DNA of 64,000 nt from SAR324 cluster bacterium (GTDB lineage Bacteria > SAR324 > XYD2-FULL-50-16): NCBI GenBank assembly GCA_028282885.1, contig JANQGX010000020.1, forward strand, positions 124,001-188,000, written 5' to 3'. Shown here in pieces: positions 17,707 through 26,906 of the stretch. The position numbers and the translations under genes are program-made. Below the pieces are notes generated by a model that saw only the letters and a program-made list of their open reading frames with translations, was not told where the DNA came from and did not search any database. Position 1 is the stretch's first letter. Every line of letters starts with the position of its first letter.

Positions 17707-18900
17707 CTAAGAGAGCTCCAAATCGAAATGGAGGGCTTGAATCGTATCTCCGGCTTTCAGGTCACCCACCTCTTCCGGCAGGTAGGCCAGCCCGTTTACT
17801 TCTGCGAAATTGAGGAAATGGGAGGTTTTCTGGGATCCCGCATCCCTGGCAATCCACTCCCCGTTCTCCTGGTGTAAAGCAATCCGGTTCAGGTAGAGGC
17901 GGCCTTTTTTTGACATCATAGGGGTTGAGAGCCGGGCATTAAACAAATGGTAGCCATAATCCAGTCGACCGCCGGCGTATTTCAGTGCCGGTACAAGGTA
18001 CATTACCGTATTGGTTAAAAAAGCTGCGGGATAACCCGGAATGCCAAAGAAAAGTCTACCGTTCCGCTGGGCCACCATTAAAGGTCGTCCCGGTTTAATG
18101 GGGGTGCCCTGGATGAGAATGGAAAAATCGGACTGCTGGAATATTTTTTTGATGTAATCAAAACGCCCCATGGACACCCCGCCCGAACTGACGATGAAAT
18201 CGCATTTTTCAGCCATGGATTCCAGCAGCCCACGGGTCGCCGCCTCATTGTCAGGTGCGGTTTCCCGGCAGGTACATTCGAGTCCCAGGGATTGGAGTAC
18301 CGATTCGATAACATAGAAATTGGTATTGAAAACCTGTCCTTTGGCGGGACCTTCATCGACTTCACGTAACTCGTCACCTGTGGATAGTACGCCTACCCTG
18401 GGTTTTTTATAGACTGTCACCCCGGATATGCCGGCATAATAAAGAGCAGGATAGAGTGAGTGTTTAATTCTGGCGCCTTTTCCAACCAGTTGAGAGCCTG
18501 CGGTTGCCTCAAAGGCGATTTTGTTGATCAATTTGCCTGGTTCCAGATCGCCTGTAGTTGTGATTCTATCTCCCGATACCTGACAATCCTCCACCCGAAC
18601 CACACAGTCGCTTCCCTCCGGAACAGTTGCTCCTGTCATTACGGCAGCACATTGGCCCGGTTTGAGGGAGATGTCCGGGAGCTGACCGGCTGCCACAACT
18701 CCCTGCATCTCGAAGTGATCGCCTTTGCCGAGACAGACAGCATAACCGTCTACAGCGCTGAGACGGGTATCCGGATAGTCGCGGGGAACGATCAGGTCTT
18801 CCGCCAAAACCCTGCCCATGGATTGTCTCACGGAAATGGTTTCAGTATCACACACCGAAACAGCATCGAAAATGATTTTTCTACAATCTTGAAAATTCAA
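17707..18900 (-). CDS. moeA: molybdopterin molybdenumtransferase MoeA
   Basis: About 397 residues, the usual MoeA length. MoeA inserts molybdate (or tungstate in paralogues) into adenylylated molybdopterin. The order is a MoeA N-terminal domain (GRVLAEDLIVPRDYPDTRLS then AVDGYAV), the MoCF-binding domain (GVLSTGDEL, SSGGVSMGRFD, KPGRP) and the C-terminal barrel. The start is probably TTG at 18900, with AAGGAGG 6 nt upstream; GTG at 18903 is an alternative. It follows a second molybdopterin-binding gene by 17 bp. The pair suggests handling of Mo and perhaps W cofactors for an anaerobe's oxidoreductases. Confidence 0.9.
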   Translation of the reverse strand: MNFQDCRKIIFDAVSVCDTETISVRQSMGRVLAEDLIVPRDYPDTRLSAVDGYAVCLGKGDHFEMQGVVAAGQLPDISLKPGQCAAVMTGATVPEGSDCVVRVEDCQVSGDRITTTGDLEPGKLINKIAFEATAGSQLVGKGARIKHSLYPALYYAGISGVTVYKKPRVGVLSTGDELREVDEGPAKGQVFNTNFYVIESVLQSLGLECTCRETAPDNEAATRGLLESMAEKCDFIVSSGGVSMGRFDYIKKIFQQSDFSILIQGTPIKPGRPLMVAQRNGRLFFGIPGYPAAFLTNTVMYLVPALKYAGGRLDYGYHLFNARLSTPMMSKKGRLYLNRIALHQENGEWIARDAGSQKTSHFLNFAEVNGLAYLPEEVGDLKAGDTIQALHFDLELS

Positions 18901-18917
18901 CACAAACCTCCTTGTCT

Positions 18918-19940
18918 TTATGAACTTACAGAGAACGGGCATATGGGGAATTGACAGGTCTTACAAAAGTGACAGAGCCCGCCGTGGCCTGAGCGGTGAA
19001 ATACTTCCCTGGGGATTTTCTCTCCTGCCAGTAAACGGGGAAGAAAAACATTAAGAGCGGTTGCTTTGAAAAACAATGCGGCGGCAGGTACGGCGCAGAC
19101 AGCCACATCACCTTTAAAACCGATGGTAAAATTATTGCCGGGTTGGATAGGATTACCCTTGACATCGTATTCAACCCCTGCATCCTGCAAAGCTGCGACT
19201 GTCACGTCATCAGGATCGACAGATGTGCCTCCGGTTACAAAAACAAGATCGCAGGCTGATATGAATGTTCTCACTGCAGCGCTGATTTCATCTTTTTGAT
19301 CGGGAAGGATGGCTGTTTTGATCACTTCCACATTATAGTTCTTGAGAAGTCGACTGAGTTTAGGGACAAAACCATCTTTAATACGTCCTTCGTAAACCTC
19401 ATTCCCGGTCACGATAATGCCTGCTTTTTTGAATTTATAGGGTTTGACACTGATAAGCGGTTCTTCGAGATTGGCGATGACCCGGTCAATGATCGTCGGT
19501 TCACAGCTTAGGGGAATAATCCTGAATGCAGCCACCTGTTTATCTGTTTCAACGGGGAAATTGTTGTGCAGGGTCGGAAGTGAAGGGATTTCAAGTGAGT
19601 TGATCCGGTATAGTCTTTCAACATCTACTTTGAATATCCCATTGCAGGAGGCATAGAAGCTGATTTTCCCCTCGCTGGGCTCTTTGTCGAAACGAATGTT
19701 GTCACCGGCAATTAACGGTGCAATGGTTTTGGCTGCATCATCCTCATGGATCTCCTCATTGCCCTCTTCCCAGACAAAAATGGAATGCTTGCCAAGATTG
19801 TGCAGGCGGTCAATATCTTCGCCGGTGATGATGTGACCCCTTTTGAAGGCACATCGCTTGATTTTCTTGTCGGTTTTGACCTCGGTGATGTCGTGCCCCA
19901 GGCGGAGCCCGATGGCGTCTTCCAATAGTACTTTTCGCAT
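18918..19940 (-). CDS. MoeA-like molybdopterin-binding protein with C-terminal cysteine cluster
   Basis: About 340 residues. The N terminus (MRKVLLEDAIGLRLGHDITE) resembles a MoeA-N type domain. A MoCF-biosynthesis domain follows (AGIIVTGNEVYEGRIKDGF, FVTGGTSVDPDDVT, NPIQPGN). The last 30 residues hold a cysteine cluster, CHFCKTC plus a further Cys in QFPIC, that could bind zinc or an iron-sulphur centre and is absent from MoeA itself. The ATG at 19940 is preferred to an in-frame TTG at 19961 because it gives the conserved beginning. It is cotranscribed with moeA, so a role in cofactor maturation or delivery is likely; the exact step is unknown. Confidence 0.82.
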   Translation of the reverse strand: MRKVLLEDAIGLRLGHDITEVKTDKKIKRCAFKRGHIITGEDIDRLHNLGKHSIFVWEEGNEEIHEDDAAKTIAPLIAGDNIRFDKEPSEGKISFYASCNGIFKVDVERLYRINSLEIPSLPTLHNNFPVETDKQVAAFRIIPLSCEPTIIDRVIANLEEPLISVKPYKFKKAGIIVTGNEVYEGRIKDGFVPKLSRLLKNYNVEVIKTAILPDQKDEISAAVRTFISACDLVFVTGGTSVDPDDVTVAALQDAGVEYDVKGNPIQPGNNFTIGFKGDVAVCAVPAAALFFKATALNVFLPRLLAGEKIPREVFHRSGHGGLCHFCKTCQFPICPFSVSS

Positions 19941-20256
19941 TTTTTTCTTCTGCTCTTTCAATCCGTCATATATCTATCATAAGGAGGTATGTCCTTCTCT
20001 CTTAGAGCATCGGTTAATTCCCAATACCTGTCTATCAGTTTGCCGTAACGAATCTGACAAGGCTCACATCTTTGGCATTAGAGCAGATGGCTTTAACCGG
20101 GATGAGTATTCTTCGTTTATCGACAGATTGAGTAAAAGCCAACGGGGGTTTTAAAGATGATCTTATTTGAATTCGGCACAGGTTATCCTGAAATTCGATT
20201 TGACGACAAATTCCGGGATTGGATAATTTGATCATAGCTGTTAAGGAGAACTTCGC
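19941..20256. other. divergent region upstream of the MoeA-like gene and the small zinc-ribbon gene
   Basis: About 316 bp with no annotated protein gene. It holds a good forward promoter (20200-20227) near its right end. No RNA gene or strong repeat was recognised. Confidence 0.5.
20200..20227 (+). promoter_or_regulatory. sigma70-type promoter upstream of the small zinc-ribbon gene
   Basis: TTGACG (20200-20205), 16 bp, GATAAT (20222-20227). It would transcribe the 32-codon frame at 20257 and the 98-residue gene at 20339. Confidence 0.5.
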
Positions 20257-20355
20257 ATGGAGACCATGTTAAGAGAATCGCCCATCATACCCTGTCAAGA
20301 GGGTTTTCAAGTAAAAAATACAACAGGAGTTGATACGAATGAAGTTTACAGATGA
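20257..20355 (+). CDS. 32-residue upstream open reading frame, possible leader peptide
   Basis: ATG at 20257 follows an excellent AAGGAG (20243-20248, spacing 8). The frame reads METMLRESPIIPCQEG and runs to a TGA that lies 17 bp inside the next gene. The overlap would couple translation of the two. No similarity is recognised; it may be a leader or a small protein, or chance. Confidence 0.35.
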   Translation: METMLRESPIIPCQEGFQVKNTTGVDTNEVYR

Positions 20356-20635
20356 GGCAAAAGTCCTTTGGGACCAGCTTTCGGATGAAGATCAAAAGGC
20401 CTGGACCAGCAATATCCATTGCCAGAAATGCCGGACCGGGATCGAGGGGGATAAGTTCAATGCTTCAGTGTACGAAGGAAACCTGGCGCTTTTTCATGAA
20501 TGCATTTGCGGGAACAAAGAGGTACGCTTGATTGATGTGACAATGCAGGATCAGAAGGCCATCGACGATGATTTTGAAGCCTGGAAGCAGGCCAAATTGA
20601 AAGCCCGGGCAGAAAAAGAGAAAGGGCAGGCCTGA
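20339..20635 (+). CDS. small conserved-type protein with CxxC motifs
   Basis: 98 residues with no membrane segment. Two cysteine pairs (CQKC near residue 30 and CICG near 60) suggest a zinc-ribbon-like fold. The C terminus is a charged, probably helical tail (DFEAWKQAKLKARAEKEKG). The ATG at 20339 has AGGAG upstream; the frame could also begin at TTG 20330. I do not recognise a named family. It has its own promoter and converges on the histidine kinase gene with only 5 bp between the stops. Confidence 0.7.
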   Translation: MKFTDEAKVLWDQLSDEDQKAWTSNIHCQKCRTGIEGDKFNASVYEGNLALFHECICGNKEVRLIDVTMQDQKAIDDDFEAWKQAKLKARAEKEKGQA

Positions 20636-20640
20636 ACAGG

Positions 20641-22410
20641 TCAGGCGGATGGGAATTCTACAAAAAACCTGCTGCCTTTTCCAACCTCGCTCTCGCACCA
20701 GGCAGAGCCGCCCATGCGATCAGCCATTTTCTTGACGATGTAAAGTCCCAATCCGGTGGAGCTTTCCCCTCCCGTGGGTACCGAACTGGCTTTGAAATAC
20801 TTCCGGAACAGGCCCGACAGTTCTTCAGTCGAGATCCCCGCCCCCTCATCAGCAACCTCAAACAGAACCCCTTTCTCATTTGAATTGAGTTTCAGCCAGA
20901 CCTCTTTGTGTTTCGGACTGTATTTGATGGCGTTAGAGACCAGATTGCCGATGATCTCCACCATCCATTTCTCGTTTGCCAGTGTCATAACCGGCTGGTC
21001 CGGGATGGATAGCTTTATTTCGATATTTTTGGCCCGGGCCTGGAAGGTAAAATCCTTAACTGTCTTGAAAACAGGATCCCTGAAATCAAAAGGCTCCAAT
21101 TTCAGATCAAATCGGGTTTCCGCCTCTCTCATGTCCAACAAGCTGTTGACCAGCTCTACCATGTTTTGGGAACTGGATAATATGTATGAAGCGATCTCCC
21201 TGGTTTGATCATCGGTTTCGTCATTGGAGTGAATCAGATCAGCAAATCCCACAACTGCGTTCAGAGGAGATTTGAGATCGTGGGCTGTGATTCCGATAAA
21301 CTCGTCTTTTTCCTGATTTAACAACCCCAGTTCACGGTTCGCCTCTTCCAATTGAGTGGTCTGTTTCTCCAGAAGCGATCGTTGTTCATTGATCTGTATG
21401 TTTTTCTCTTCCAGTTCGATATTTCTCGTTTCGAGATGCCCCTGGTATCGAACAATGGTGAATCGGGTGATACCCAAAACGATAATCGATATGACAAATC
21501 CGATCAGGAGATTGATGAGAAAGGTTTGGCGCAGGATTCCTGAAGTGTTGTCTTCAATCTGCTCCAGAACCAGGTACCATTTCAGATCCGGAATGTAGCG
21601 AATATTTGCGAGACCGGAGCTTGAACTGCGTCGATATTCAAAGTTGTGCAAGCCACCGCTCAGAATCTGCTCGGACAGGCTCTCCAATCCGATGATATCG
21701 TTGATTTTGGAAACCGGTTTCCTTTGGCTTTCATTTGTGGACTGGAGGATGACCTCCCCTTTTTTGTTAAAAAAATAGATGTGGCGGTTGTAGCGCTTGT
21801 GATAAGTATTGACCGCATTCTTGACACTGCTGACCGTCAGCCCGACACCGGTGGCCCCGATGAAAGCACCGGAATGATCAAAAACCTTGTAATTGATAAA
21901 AATAGTCATGGTGTCCCTGTTCGACATATCCAGGTCGACATTGATTTCATAAGGGTTATCCATTTCCTTGATACGATAATACCACTTGTCTCTTGGTTCA
22001 TTCGGGGAGACCGTTTTCAGAATGCCGCCGGGATAGTAGTACTTCCGGCTTTTGTCCGAGACAAAAAAGGCGATGACGGTTCCATACTGGTTTTTGATTT
22101 CCGAGAGGTATTTTTGGATTTGATGGACATCCTTTTCACCCTCTTTTATCCAGCTTTTCAGGAACTCGTTATTTGCCATGAGCGAAGATATCAGGATAGG
22201 CTGCAGCAGATCGCGCTGGATTTCAGAATAGATATTGTCACTGGCAAGCGGGAGTTCGTTGTAAATGATGGATTCCCTGATTGAGTTCCTTGAGGCCAGA
22301 AAGCTGATCAATCCGGCGATCATGAAGCCAGCAGTCAGTAAAATCCCCAGAAAAACGATCGTTTTTCTTCTGCTTTCCAGCCGGTCTTGAAGTGAGAAGA
22401 GTTTCATCAT
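20641..22410 (-). CDS. membrane sensor histidine kinase
   Basis: About 589 residues. A first membrane helix (about 15-37) is followed by a periplasmic dCache-like sensor of about 245 residues and a second helix near 280-303. A coiled coil (ERNIELEEKNIQINEQRSLL region) leads to the HisKA domain with the phosphorylated His377 in ITAHDLKSPLNAVVGFADLI. The ATPase domain has its N box (NLVSNAIKYSP), G1 (DEGAGIS) and G2 (GLGLYIVKKM). Start: the ATG at 22410 with AAGAG upstream; a TTG at 22437 is possible. The HD-GYP response regulator lies 132 bp upstream on the same strand, so the two probably form one signalling pair linked to cyclic-di-GMP breakdown. Confidence 0.9.
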   Translation of the reverse strand: MMKLFSLQDRLESRRKTIVFLGILLTAGFMIAGLISFLASRNSIRESIIYNELPLASDNIYSEIQRDLLQPILISSLMANNEFLKSWIKEGEKDVHQIQKYLSEIKNQYGTVIAFFVSDKSRKYYYPGGILKTVSPNEPRDKWYYRIKEMDNPYEINVDLDMSNRDTMTIFINYKVFDHSGAFIGATGVGLTVSSVKNAVNTYHKRYNRHIYFFNKKGEVILQSTNESQRKPVSKINDIIGLESLSEQILSGGLHNFEYRRSSSSGLANIRYIPDLKWYLVLEQIEDNTSGILRQTFLINLLIGFVISIIVLGITRFTIVRYQGHLETRNIELEEKNIQINEQRSLLEKQTTQLEEANRELGLLNQEKDEFIGITAHDLKSPLNAVVGFADLIHSNDETDDQTREIASYILSSSQNMVELVNSLLDMREAETRFDLKLEPFDFRDPVFKTVKDFTFQARAKNIEIKLSIPDQPVMTLANEKWMVEIIGNLVSNAIKYSPKHKEVWLKLNSNEKGVLFEVADEGAGISTEELSGLFRKYFKASSVPTGGESSTGLGLYIVKKMADRMGGSAWCESEVGKGSRFFVEFPSA

Positions 22411-22542
22411 GCTCTTAAAGCGGATCCTGTGTGTCAATCCTCAGGTGAAGTATTATCGTCCAGTATCCATTATCAGGCATATAAATACAATATATAAGTA
22501 TCTTAGGCAAGAAAGGATACACGCTGCATGATTTGTTGTTTT

Positions 22543-23691
22543 TCAAATCATGCTTAGACTGATCTGCTTGAACTTGTCTTCCTGGGAGAGGAAGATATCA
22601 ACGATCTGTGGATCAAACTGGATAGCCCGGTTGTCCTTGATGATCATTTTGGTTCGCTCGTGGGTAATGGCGGGTTTGTAAACACGTTTGGAGGTGAGGG
22701 TATCATAAACATCGGCAATGGCGACGATTCTGGCTGACAAGGGGATCTTTTCCCCTTTCTGTCCGTCGGGATATCCGGAACCATCCCACTTTTCATGATG
22801 ATGATATGCGATCTCTCTTCCCAGGGGCAAAAAAGTAGGGTCATCCACCTGGTTTTCTGTCATCGAGATGATGTCTCCGCCAATTGCGGCGTGGGTTTTC
22901 ATTTTGCAGAATTCCTGACTGGTGAGTTTTCCCGGCTTGAGGAGAATGGAATCGGGGATGCCAACCTTGCCGATATCATGCAGGATAGATGATTTACAGA
23001 CGTCCTCAACGTATCTCTCGGTAATATATCCATCATACTCCGGTGTATCGGCAAGCTGGCCGGCAAGAATACGGGTATACTTCTGCACCCTTTCCAGATG
23101 CTTTCCGATGTCGTTGTCCCTGATCTCCGCCAGTTTGGCCATACCCATGACGGTTCCCAGGGGGGCATTGAACAGGTTGGTGTCGGTAATCGTCAGGTAT
23201 CCGGAGTTGCCGTTCAGGTAGTTGATTTCATTGGTTAACGATCGGTAGAGTTGATATTGCTCCTGTTGCCGGATAATTCTTTTAACAAGGGCATTGATTT
23301 TTGCTTTCAGAACTTTGGGTTCAAATGGTTTGGTCACATAGTCGTCAGCACCTGCCGCAAATCCCTCGATTTTCTTTTCAACGGAATCGCACGACGAGAT
23401 GAGGATGATCTGCTGCTCCTTCAGGGCCAAGTCCCTGCGAATGGTTCGGCATAGCTGGAATCCGTCCATACCGGGCATAAACACATCCGAAAGGATCAAA
23501 CCGGGTTTGACATCATACAAGACCGACATGGCATCTTCTGCGGATGAAAAGGAAAGCACGTCATATCTGTCACTCAGCAGGGTATTGAGAACAGTCAAGC
23601 TGGTCAGGTCATCATCGATGACCATAATCTTAAATCTGGAACGGGTTTTGGTGCTTAAATTTGAATTGTTGTTAGAAATTGATATGACCAT
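22543..23691 (-). CDS. response regulator with HD-GYP phosphodiesterase domain
   Basis: 382 residues. Receiver domain first: acidic pocket DDD (26-28), phosphorylated Asp69 in ILSDVFMPGMDG, and the KPFEP lysine. The C-terminal HD-GYP domain is complete, with SILHDIGKVGIPD and the hallmark HHEKWDGSGYPDGQKGE, so it should hydrolyse cyclic-di-GMP. The extra N-terminal 20 residues are Ser/Asn-rich. It lies directly upstream of the histidine kinase gene. A hairpin-rich stretch sits in its 5' region. Confidence 0.93.
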   Translation of the reverse strand: MVISISNNNSNLSTKTRSRFKIMVIDDDLTSLTVLNTLLSDRYDVLSFSSAEDAMSVLYDVKPGLILSDVFMPGMDGFQLCRTIRRDLALKEQQIILISSCDSVEKKIEGFAAGADDYVTKPFEPKVLKAKINALVKRIIRQQEQYQLYRSLTNEINYLNGNSGYLTITDTNLFNAPLGTVMGMAKLAEIRDNDIGKHLERVQKYTRILAGQLADTPEYDGYITERYVEDVCKSSILHDIGKVGIPDSILLKPGKLTSQEFCKMKTHAAIGGDIISMTENQVDDPTFLPLGREIAYHHHEKWDGSGYPDGQKGEKIPLSARIVAIADVYDTLTSKRVYKPAITHERTKMIIKDNRAIQFDPQIVDIFLSQEDKFKQISLSMI

Positions 23692-24133
23692 TATTCGAAT
23701 TGTATTGATAATTTAGTTTACAGGAAATCCCAAATTCTCTTGCTTCGAAAAGCAAGTCTGGAAAAAGCAAAATGAATACCAGGAAAAGCCCTTTTCCTGA
23801 TTTTTACTGATCTCCTACGACAAGAAACAGACAGGATCCGGCCTATCTCTTTCAAATCACGAACTTCCGTGGATTGATCAATCCGCCGGGATGCTGTTTT
23901 TTGCTTTTGCGGGTGAAAGCTAATGGGAAAGGGTGACCATAAATTTCCGGAATCAGGCAATTGCTGACCGTTTCCTTTTCCGGAACGGGTGAGAAACATC
24001 CCTTCTATGGACAGTTTAATTAGAAAACGGTAGCGTTTTATGCTTAATCCAGAATATTGACAAGATCCGAATGACAAGACTTGACGGGAGTTTTCCCGTT
24101 TAAAAATAATCAGTAACAACCGGACAGAAGTAT
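23692..24133. other. 442-bp divergent intergenic region with two hairpins
   Basis: Separates the HD-GYP regulator (reverse) from the PAP2 phosphatase (forward). It contains the two strong hairpins at 23739-23756 and 23780-23799, the second followed by T-rich sequence on the forward strand. The remaining 330 bp show nothing I can name. Confidence 0.5.
23739..23805 (+). ncRNA. candidate small RNA end: tandem hairpins with terminator
   Basis: CTTGCTT-CGAA-AAGCAAG (23739-23756) is a perfect 7-bp hairpin. Some 23 nt later CAGGAAAA-GCCC-TTTTCCTG (23780-23799) forms an 8-bp hairpin followed by ATTTTT, a forward-strand intrinsic terminator. No forward gene lies upstream to need it, so it may end a short RNA started near the HD-GYP start codon. 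A promoter is not clear; GATAAT occurs at 23707. Confidence 0.3.
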
Positions 24134-25102
24134 ATGCCCATTTTGCCTTTTTCCAGTCGATCCAGTTTTCCCCGGGGAGTATGGTTTTTGATCATTCTGA
24201 TTCCGACAGTCATGATCCCGTTGGGCTTTGTTGATTTCGAATGGACCCTGGTGGTTTATCGTCACAGAAACGAGTTGTTCGGTGAGCTGATGAAGCGAAC
24301 CTTCTTTAATGGCTGGAAGTTCGGCTTCAGTGACCCTGCTATCGTTTTTCTGATACTGAATGCGATCTGCTATTTTCTTTATTCTCCCAAAAGAAAAAAC
24401 AACTTCTTTCACCGGTATCGACCATATTTTGGGTTCATCTTCTTCACCTCGCTGGTCACCGGACTGGGCCTGGTGCACAGCTTCAAATGGGTGATAGGCA
24501 GAGCCCGACCCAACCTGGTGTTGAAGGATGGACTGCCCTTCAGTCAGTGGTTTGAATTCGGCCCACAATTTGTCAGCGACGGGGTTTTCTACGGTAGTTT
24601 TCCCAGCGGCCACACCGCCACGGTGTTTCTTCTGGTAACACTCTCCTACATACTGATTAGCGATCCGCGGGGATCCAAGCTGCATAATGCCATAGGCTGG
24701 ATCTGGGGAGGCATTGTTTTTATCTGTTCCGTCCTGATGTCTTTGGGTAGGGCCATGACGCTTGATCATTGGCTGACGGATTGTGCGGGAATCATACTGA
24801 TGGCATGGCTGTCAATTCAATTGATTTTTTTTCATATCCTGAAAATACCGAACCAGGTAAGCTATATAAAAGCCAATGGACGATATGCTCCTCTCCCACT
24901 GTTTTGGGAGCTGATGCTATTATGGCGTCTGTTTTTGATTACCATTGGTGTCATGAGCGTGATTATCGGTGTTCGCGCCGTGATTCTGCAAAAAGCTCCC
25001 TGGCTGGTGTTGATCGTCATCCCGGGATCTTTCCTGGTGTATCGATTTACCAGGAGTTTGAGGCAAGTCTACGGAAAATTAATGGTTTACTTTAGCAACT
25101 GA
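24134..25102 (+). CDS. PAP2-superfamily membrane phosphatase
   Basis: 322 residues with about seven hydrophobic segments. All three phosphatase motifs are intact: KWVIGRARP (KX6RP), PSGHT, and R-A-M-T-L-D-H-W-L-T-D (RX5HX3D). Such enzymes dephosphorylate lipid phosphates such as phosphatidate, undecaprenyl diphosphate or phosphatidylglycerophosphate on the outer face of the inner membrane. It lies 44 bp upstream of a gene for another membrane protein, probably in one operon. The substrate is not readable. Confidence 0.88.
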   Translation: MPILPFSSRSSFPRGVWFLIILIPTVMIPLGFVDFEWTLVVYRHRNELFGELMKRTFFNGWKFGFSDPAIVFLILNAICYFLYSPKRKNNFFHRYRPYFGFIFFTSLVTGLGLVHSFKWVIGRARPNLVLKDGLPFSQWFEFGPQFVSDGVFYGSFPSGHTATVFLLVTLSYILISDPRGSKLHNAIGWIWGGIVFICSVLMSLGRAMTLDHWLTDCAGIILMAWLSIQLIFFHILKIPNQVSYIKANGRYAPLPLFWELMLLWRLFLITIGVMSVIIGVRAVILQKAPWLVLIVIPGSFLVYRFTRSLRQVYGKLMVYFSN

Positions 25103-25146
25103 ATCGTCATCCCTCTATATCACCCTTTCCCGGCCTGAAGTCCCCA

Positions 25147-26034
25147 ATGAAAAGACTGATAAATATCCTGCTGAATCAATCCCTGGTTGATCTTTTTAAG
25201 CACAAGTCCTTTTTTCTGCTGATTTTTGTCCTGATTCTGGCAGATCGACTGATCAAATTTGTGACCAAATCCAACCGCTCCTCGATTGAATTACCCGAGT
25301 TTAATACACTGAGTAATCAGATAGCGGAGTATGTCTTCAACGATCTTCCCGGAATTCTTTTGGATTGGGCGACAGACTTCAGGACCTTGCTGGTTGCTGT
25401 CTTGCTCTTTTTCCTGAAGCAGTTGATTTCCATGTGGCCTTCCAGTGATATGAGAAGAATGCATCGCAGGGAGCGAGAAAAGTTCGGATTAATCGCCTCC
25501 CTGGTATCGATTCACGGGAAACAGGTTGTCTGGGACGCCATCGCGGTGGGATCCATTGTAGCGGTTACAGGTGCCTGGATACTGGCGGCTTTTGGTCTGT
25601 CGCTATTTTCCTGGAGATTGAATCAGTCGGTATCTTCCCTCTTTATCTTTGGGACGCTATCTGCACTGATCTTTCCTCTGAGCATGGCCGGATTTTCTTT
25701 CTCATCCAAACTGGCGGTTATCTCCAAAGGCAGTTTTTCGGAAAAACTGAAGCTGTACTTTCAATTGTTTTTGAATCGTCGGGTTCTGGCCGGCGCCTGG
25801 TTGTTTTTCCTGTTCCGGATCGCTATAGAAGCGGTATTTGTGGTGATTCTACCTCTTCTCATCCTTTGGACCATGGATCAGGCTATTCTGAGAATAGCCC
25901 TGGCAGGCCTGATTGCCACTCCATTCTATTCATTTCTCAAGATGGCATCCTTCAAGTTTTTTCTGTTTATATACGAATCATACCCCCTGGTGAAGGAAGA
26001 GTATGAGATATACTATCAAACAGATGCTTCTTGA
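25147..26034 (+). CDS. multi-pass membrane protein of unknown function
   Basis: 295 residues, about five hydrophobic segments (near 22-38, 75-95, 135-160, 170-190 and 215-260). A cytoplasmic basic patch (RRMHRREREK) follows the second. I do not recognise the family. It follows the PAP2 phosphatase by 44 bp in the same direction and could act with it in envelope lipid metabolism, which is inference from context only. Its 3' end overlaps the 3' end of the converging MBL-fold gene by 19 bp. Confidence 0.72.
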   Translation: MKRLINILLNQSLVDLFKHKSFFLLIFVLILADRLIKFVTKSNRSSIELPEFNTLSNQIAEYVFNDLPGILLDWATDFRTLLVAVLLFFLKQLISMWPSSDMRRMHRREREKFGLIASLVSIHGKQVVWDAIAVGSIVAVTGAWILAAFGLSLFSWRLNQSVSSLFIFGTLSALIFPLSMAGFSFSSKLAVISKGSFSEKLKLYFQLFLNRRVLAGAWLFFLFRIAIEAVFVVILPLLILWTMDQAILRIALAGLIATPFYSFLKMASFKFFLFIYESYPLVKEEYEIYYQTDAS

Positions 26035-26906
26035 AGTCGCCATTTACGGACTGCTTTGATTTTAGCTTCAAGGTTCAGCATATAAGCCTCTTCAAGCTGT
26101 TTGGGCTCTTCGGCGTTATCATACTCCTCTTGTTTCATGACCTGTATGATGGGTTCGGTTTGGTCATCGAACTGATCGATCAGATTGGAGAGCTTATCCC
26201 TGAAGGCAAAACCCTGATCCAGGGCAAAATTGAAATAGGATTTTGCCTCATCCCCGGTGTAGATATAGGCGTGTGCAAAGAGGATGGTATCGAAATCCAA
26301 CAGCGATAGCTTTTGCAGCGATCTGAAATAGGATTCACAATCCACCAGAAACTCGGTGTAGACTTTATCCTTGCCGGAAGGAACGCCTGCAGCTTCCGAA
26401 GGGATCAACACTCGCCTCTCCTCAAGATAAAAGGCAAGCATGTCCCTGGTGTGGCCGGGAGCGGCCATCACCCGAATGCTTGTATCTCCGCCGGGATGAA
26501 TGGATTCGTTATCCTGCAATACCCTGTCAATGGAAAAGGGCTGGAATTTCTGGTCTTCCCTCAGACCGGGCAAATTATTCAGTTTACCGATCAAGGCCAA
26601 GGCATTGGGTTTTTGAATGATCTCCGCCGCCTCTGCCGAGGCACAAATGGTCAGGTTTGGGTAAAGCTGTTTGAGAAAAGCTGCCGCACCGCAATGATCG
26701 AAATGCACGTGGGAAAGAAACAGGTAGGACAAAGGTCTTCCCTGGAGAACTTTCTCCAGTTCAGCCTGATAATGCTCTCCTGCGAAAGACATCCCGGCAT
26801 CGAACATCACAGGCTCTTCTCCGTCCAACAGGAATGAGGGTAAGGTTTGGGGCCCCAGGCAATACAGATTTTCATCAATCTGCATCGCATCGCTTGAATA
26901 TATCAT
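26016..26906 (-). CDS. metallo-beta-lactamase-fold hydrolase
   Basis: 296 residues. The metal-binding HVHFDH motif is clear, with the later ligands GHTRDM and the C-terminal FAHAYIY histidine. The arrangement resembles glyoxalase II-like and lactonase-like members with a C-terminal helical region (about 210-296). No signal peptide. The substrate is unknown. It has its own promoter region and is divergent from the LuxR-type regulator 278 bp away. Confidence 0.85.
   Translation of the reverse strand: MIYSSDAMQIDENLYCLGPQTLPSFLLDGEEPVMFDAGMSFAGEHYQAELEKVLQGRPLSYLFLSHVHFDHCGAAAFLKQLYPNLTICASAEAAEIIQKPNALALIGKLNNLPGLREDQKFQPFSIDRVLQDNESIHPGGDTSIRVMAAPGHTRDMLAFYLEERRVLIPSEAAGVPSGKDKVYTEFLVDCESYFRSLQKLSLLDFDTILFAHAYIYTGDEAKSYFNFALDQGFAFRDKLSNLIDQFDDQTEPIIQVMKQEEYDNAEEPKQLEEAYMLNLEAKIKAVRKWRLQEASV

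Noticed and set aside
24110-24769. 219-codon reverse-strand frame
   Set aside because: Antisense to the PAP2 phosphatase with all three motifs; rich in His/Gln/Lys as shadow frames often are.
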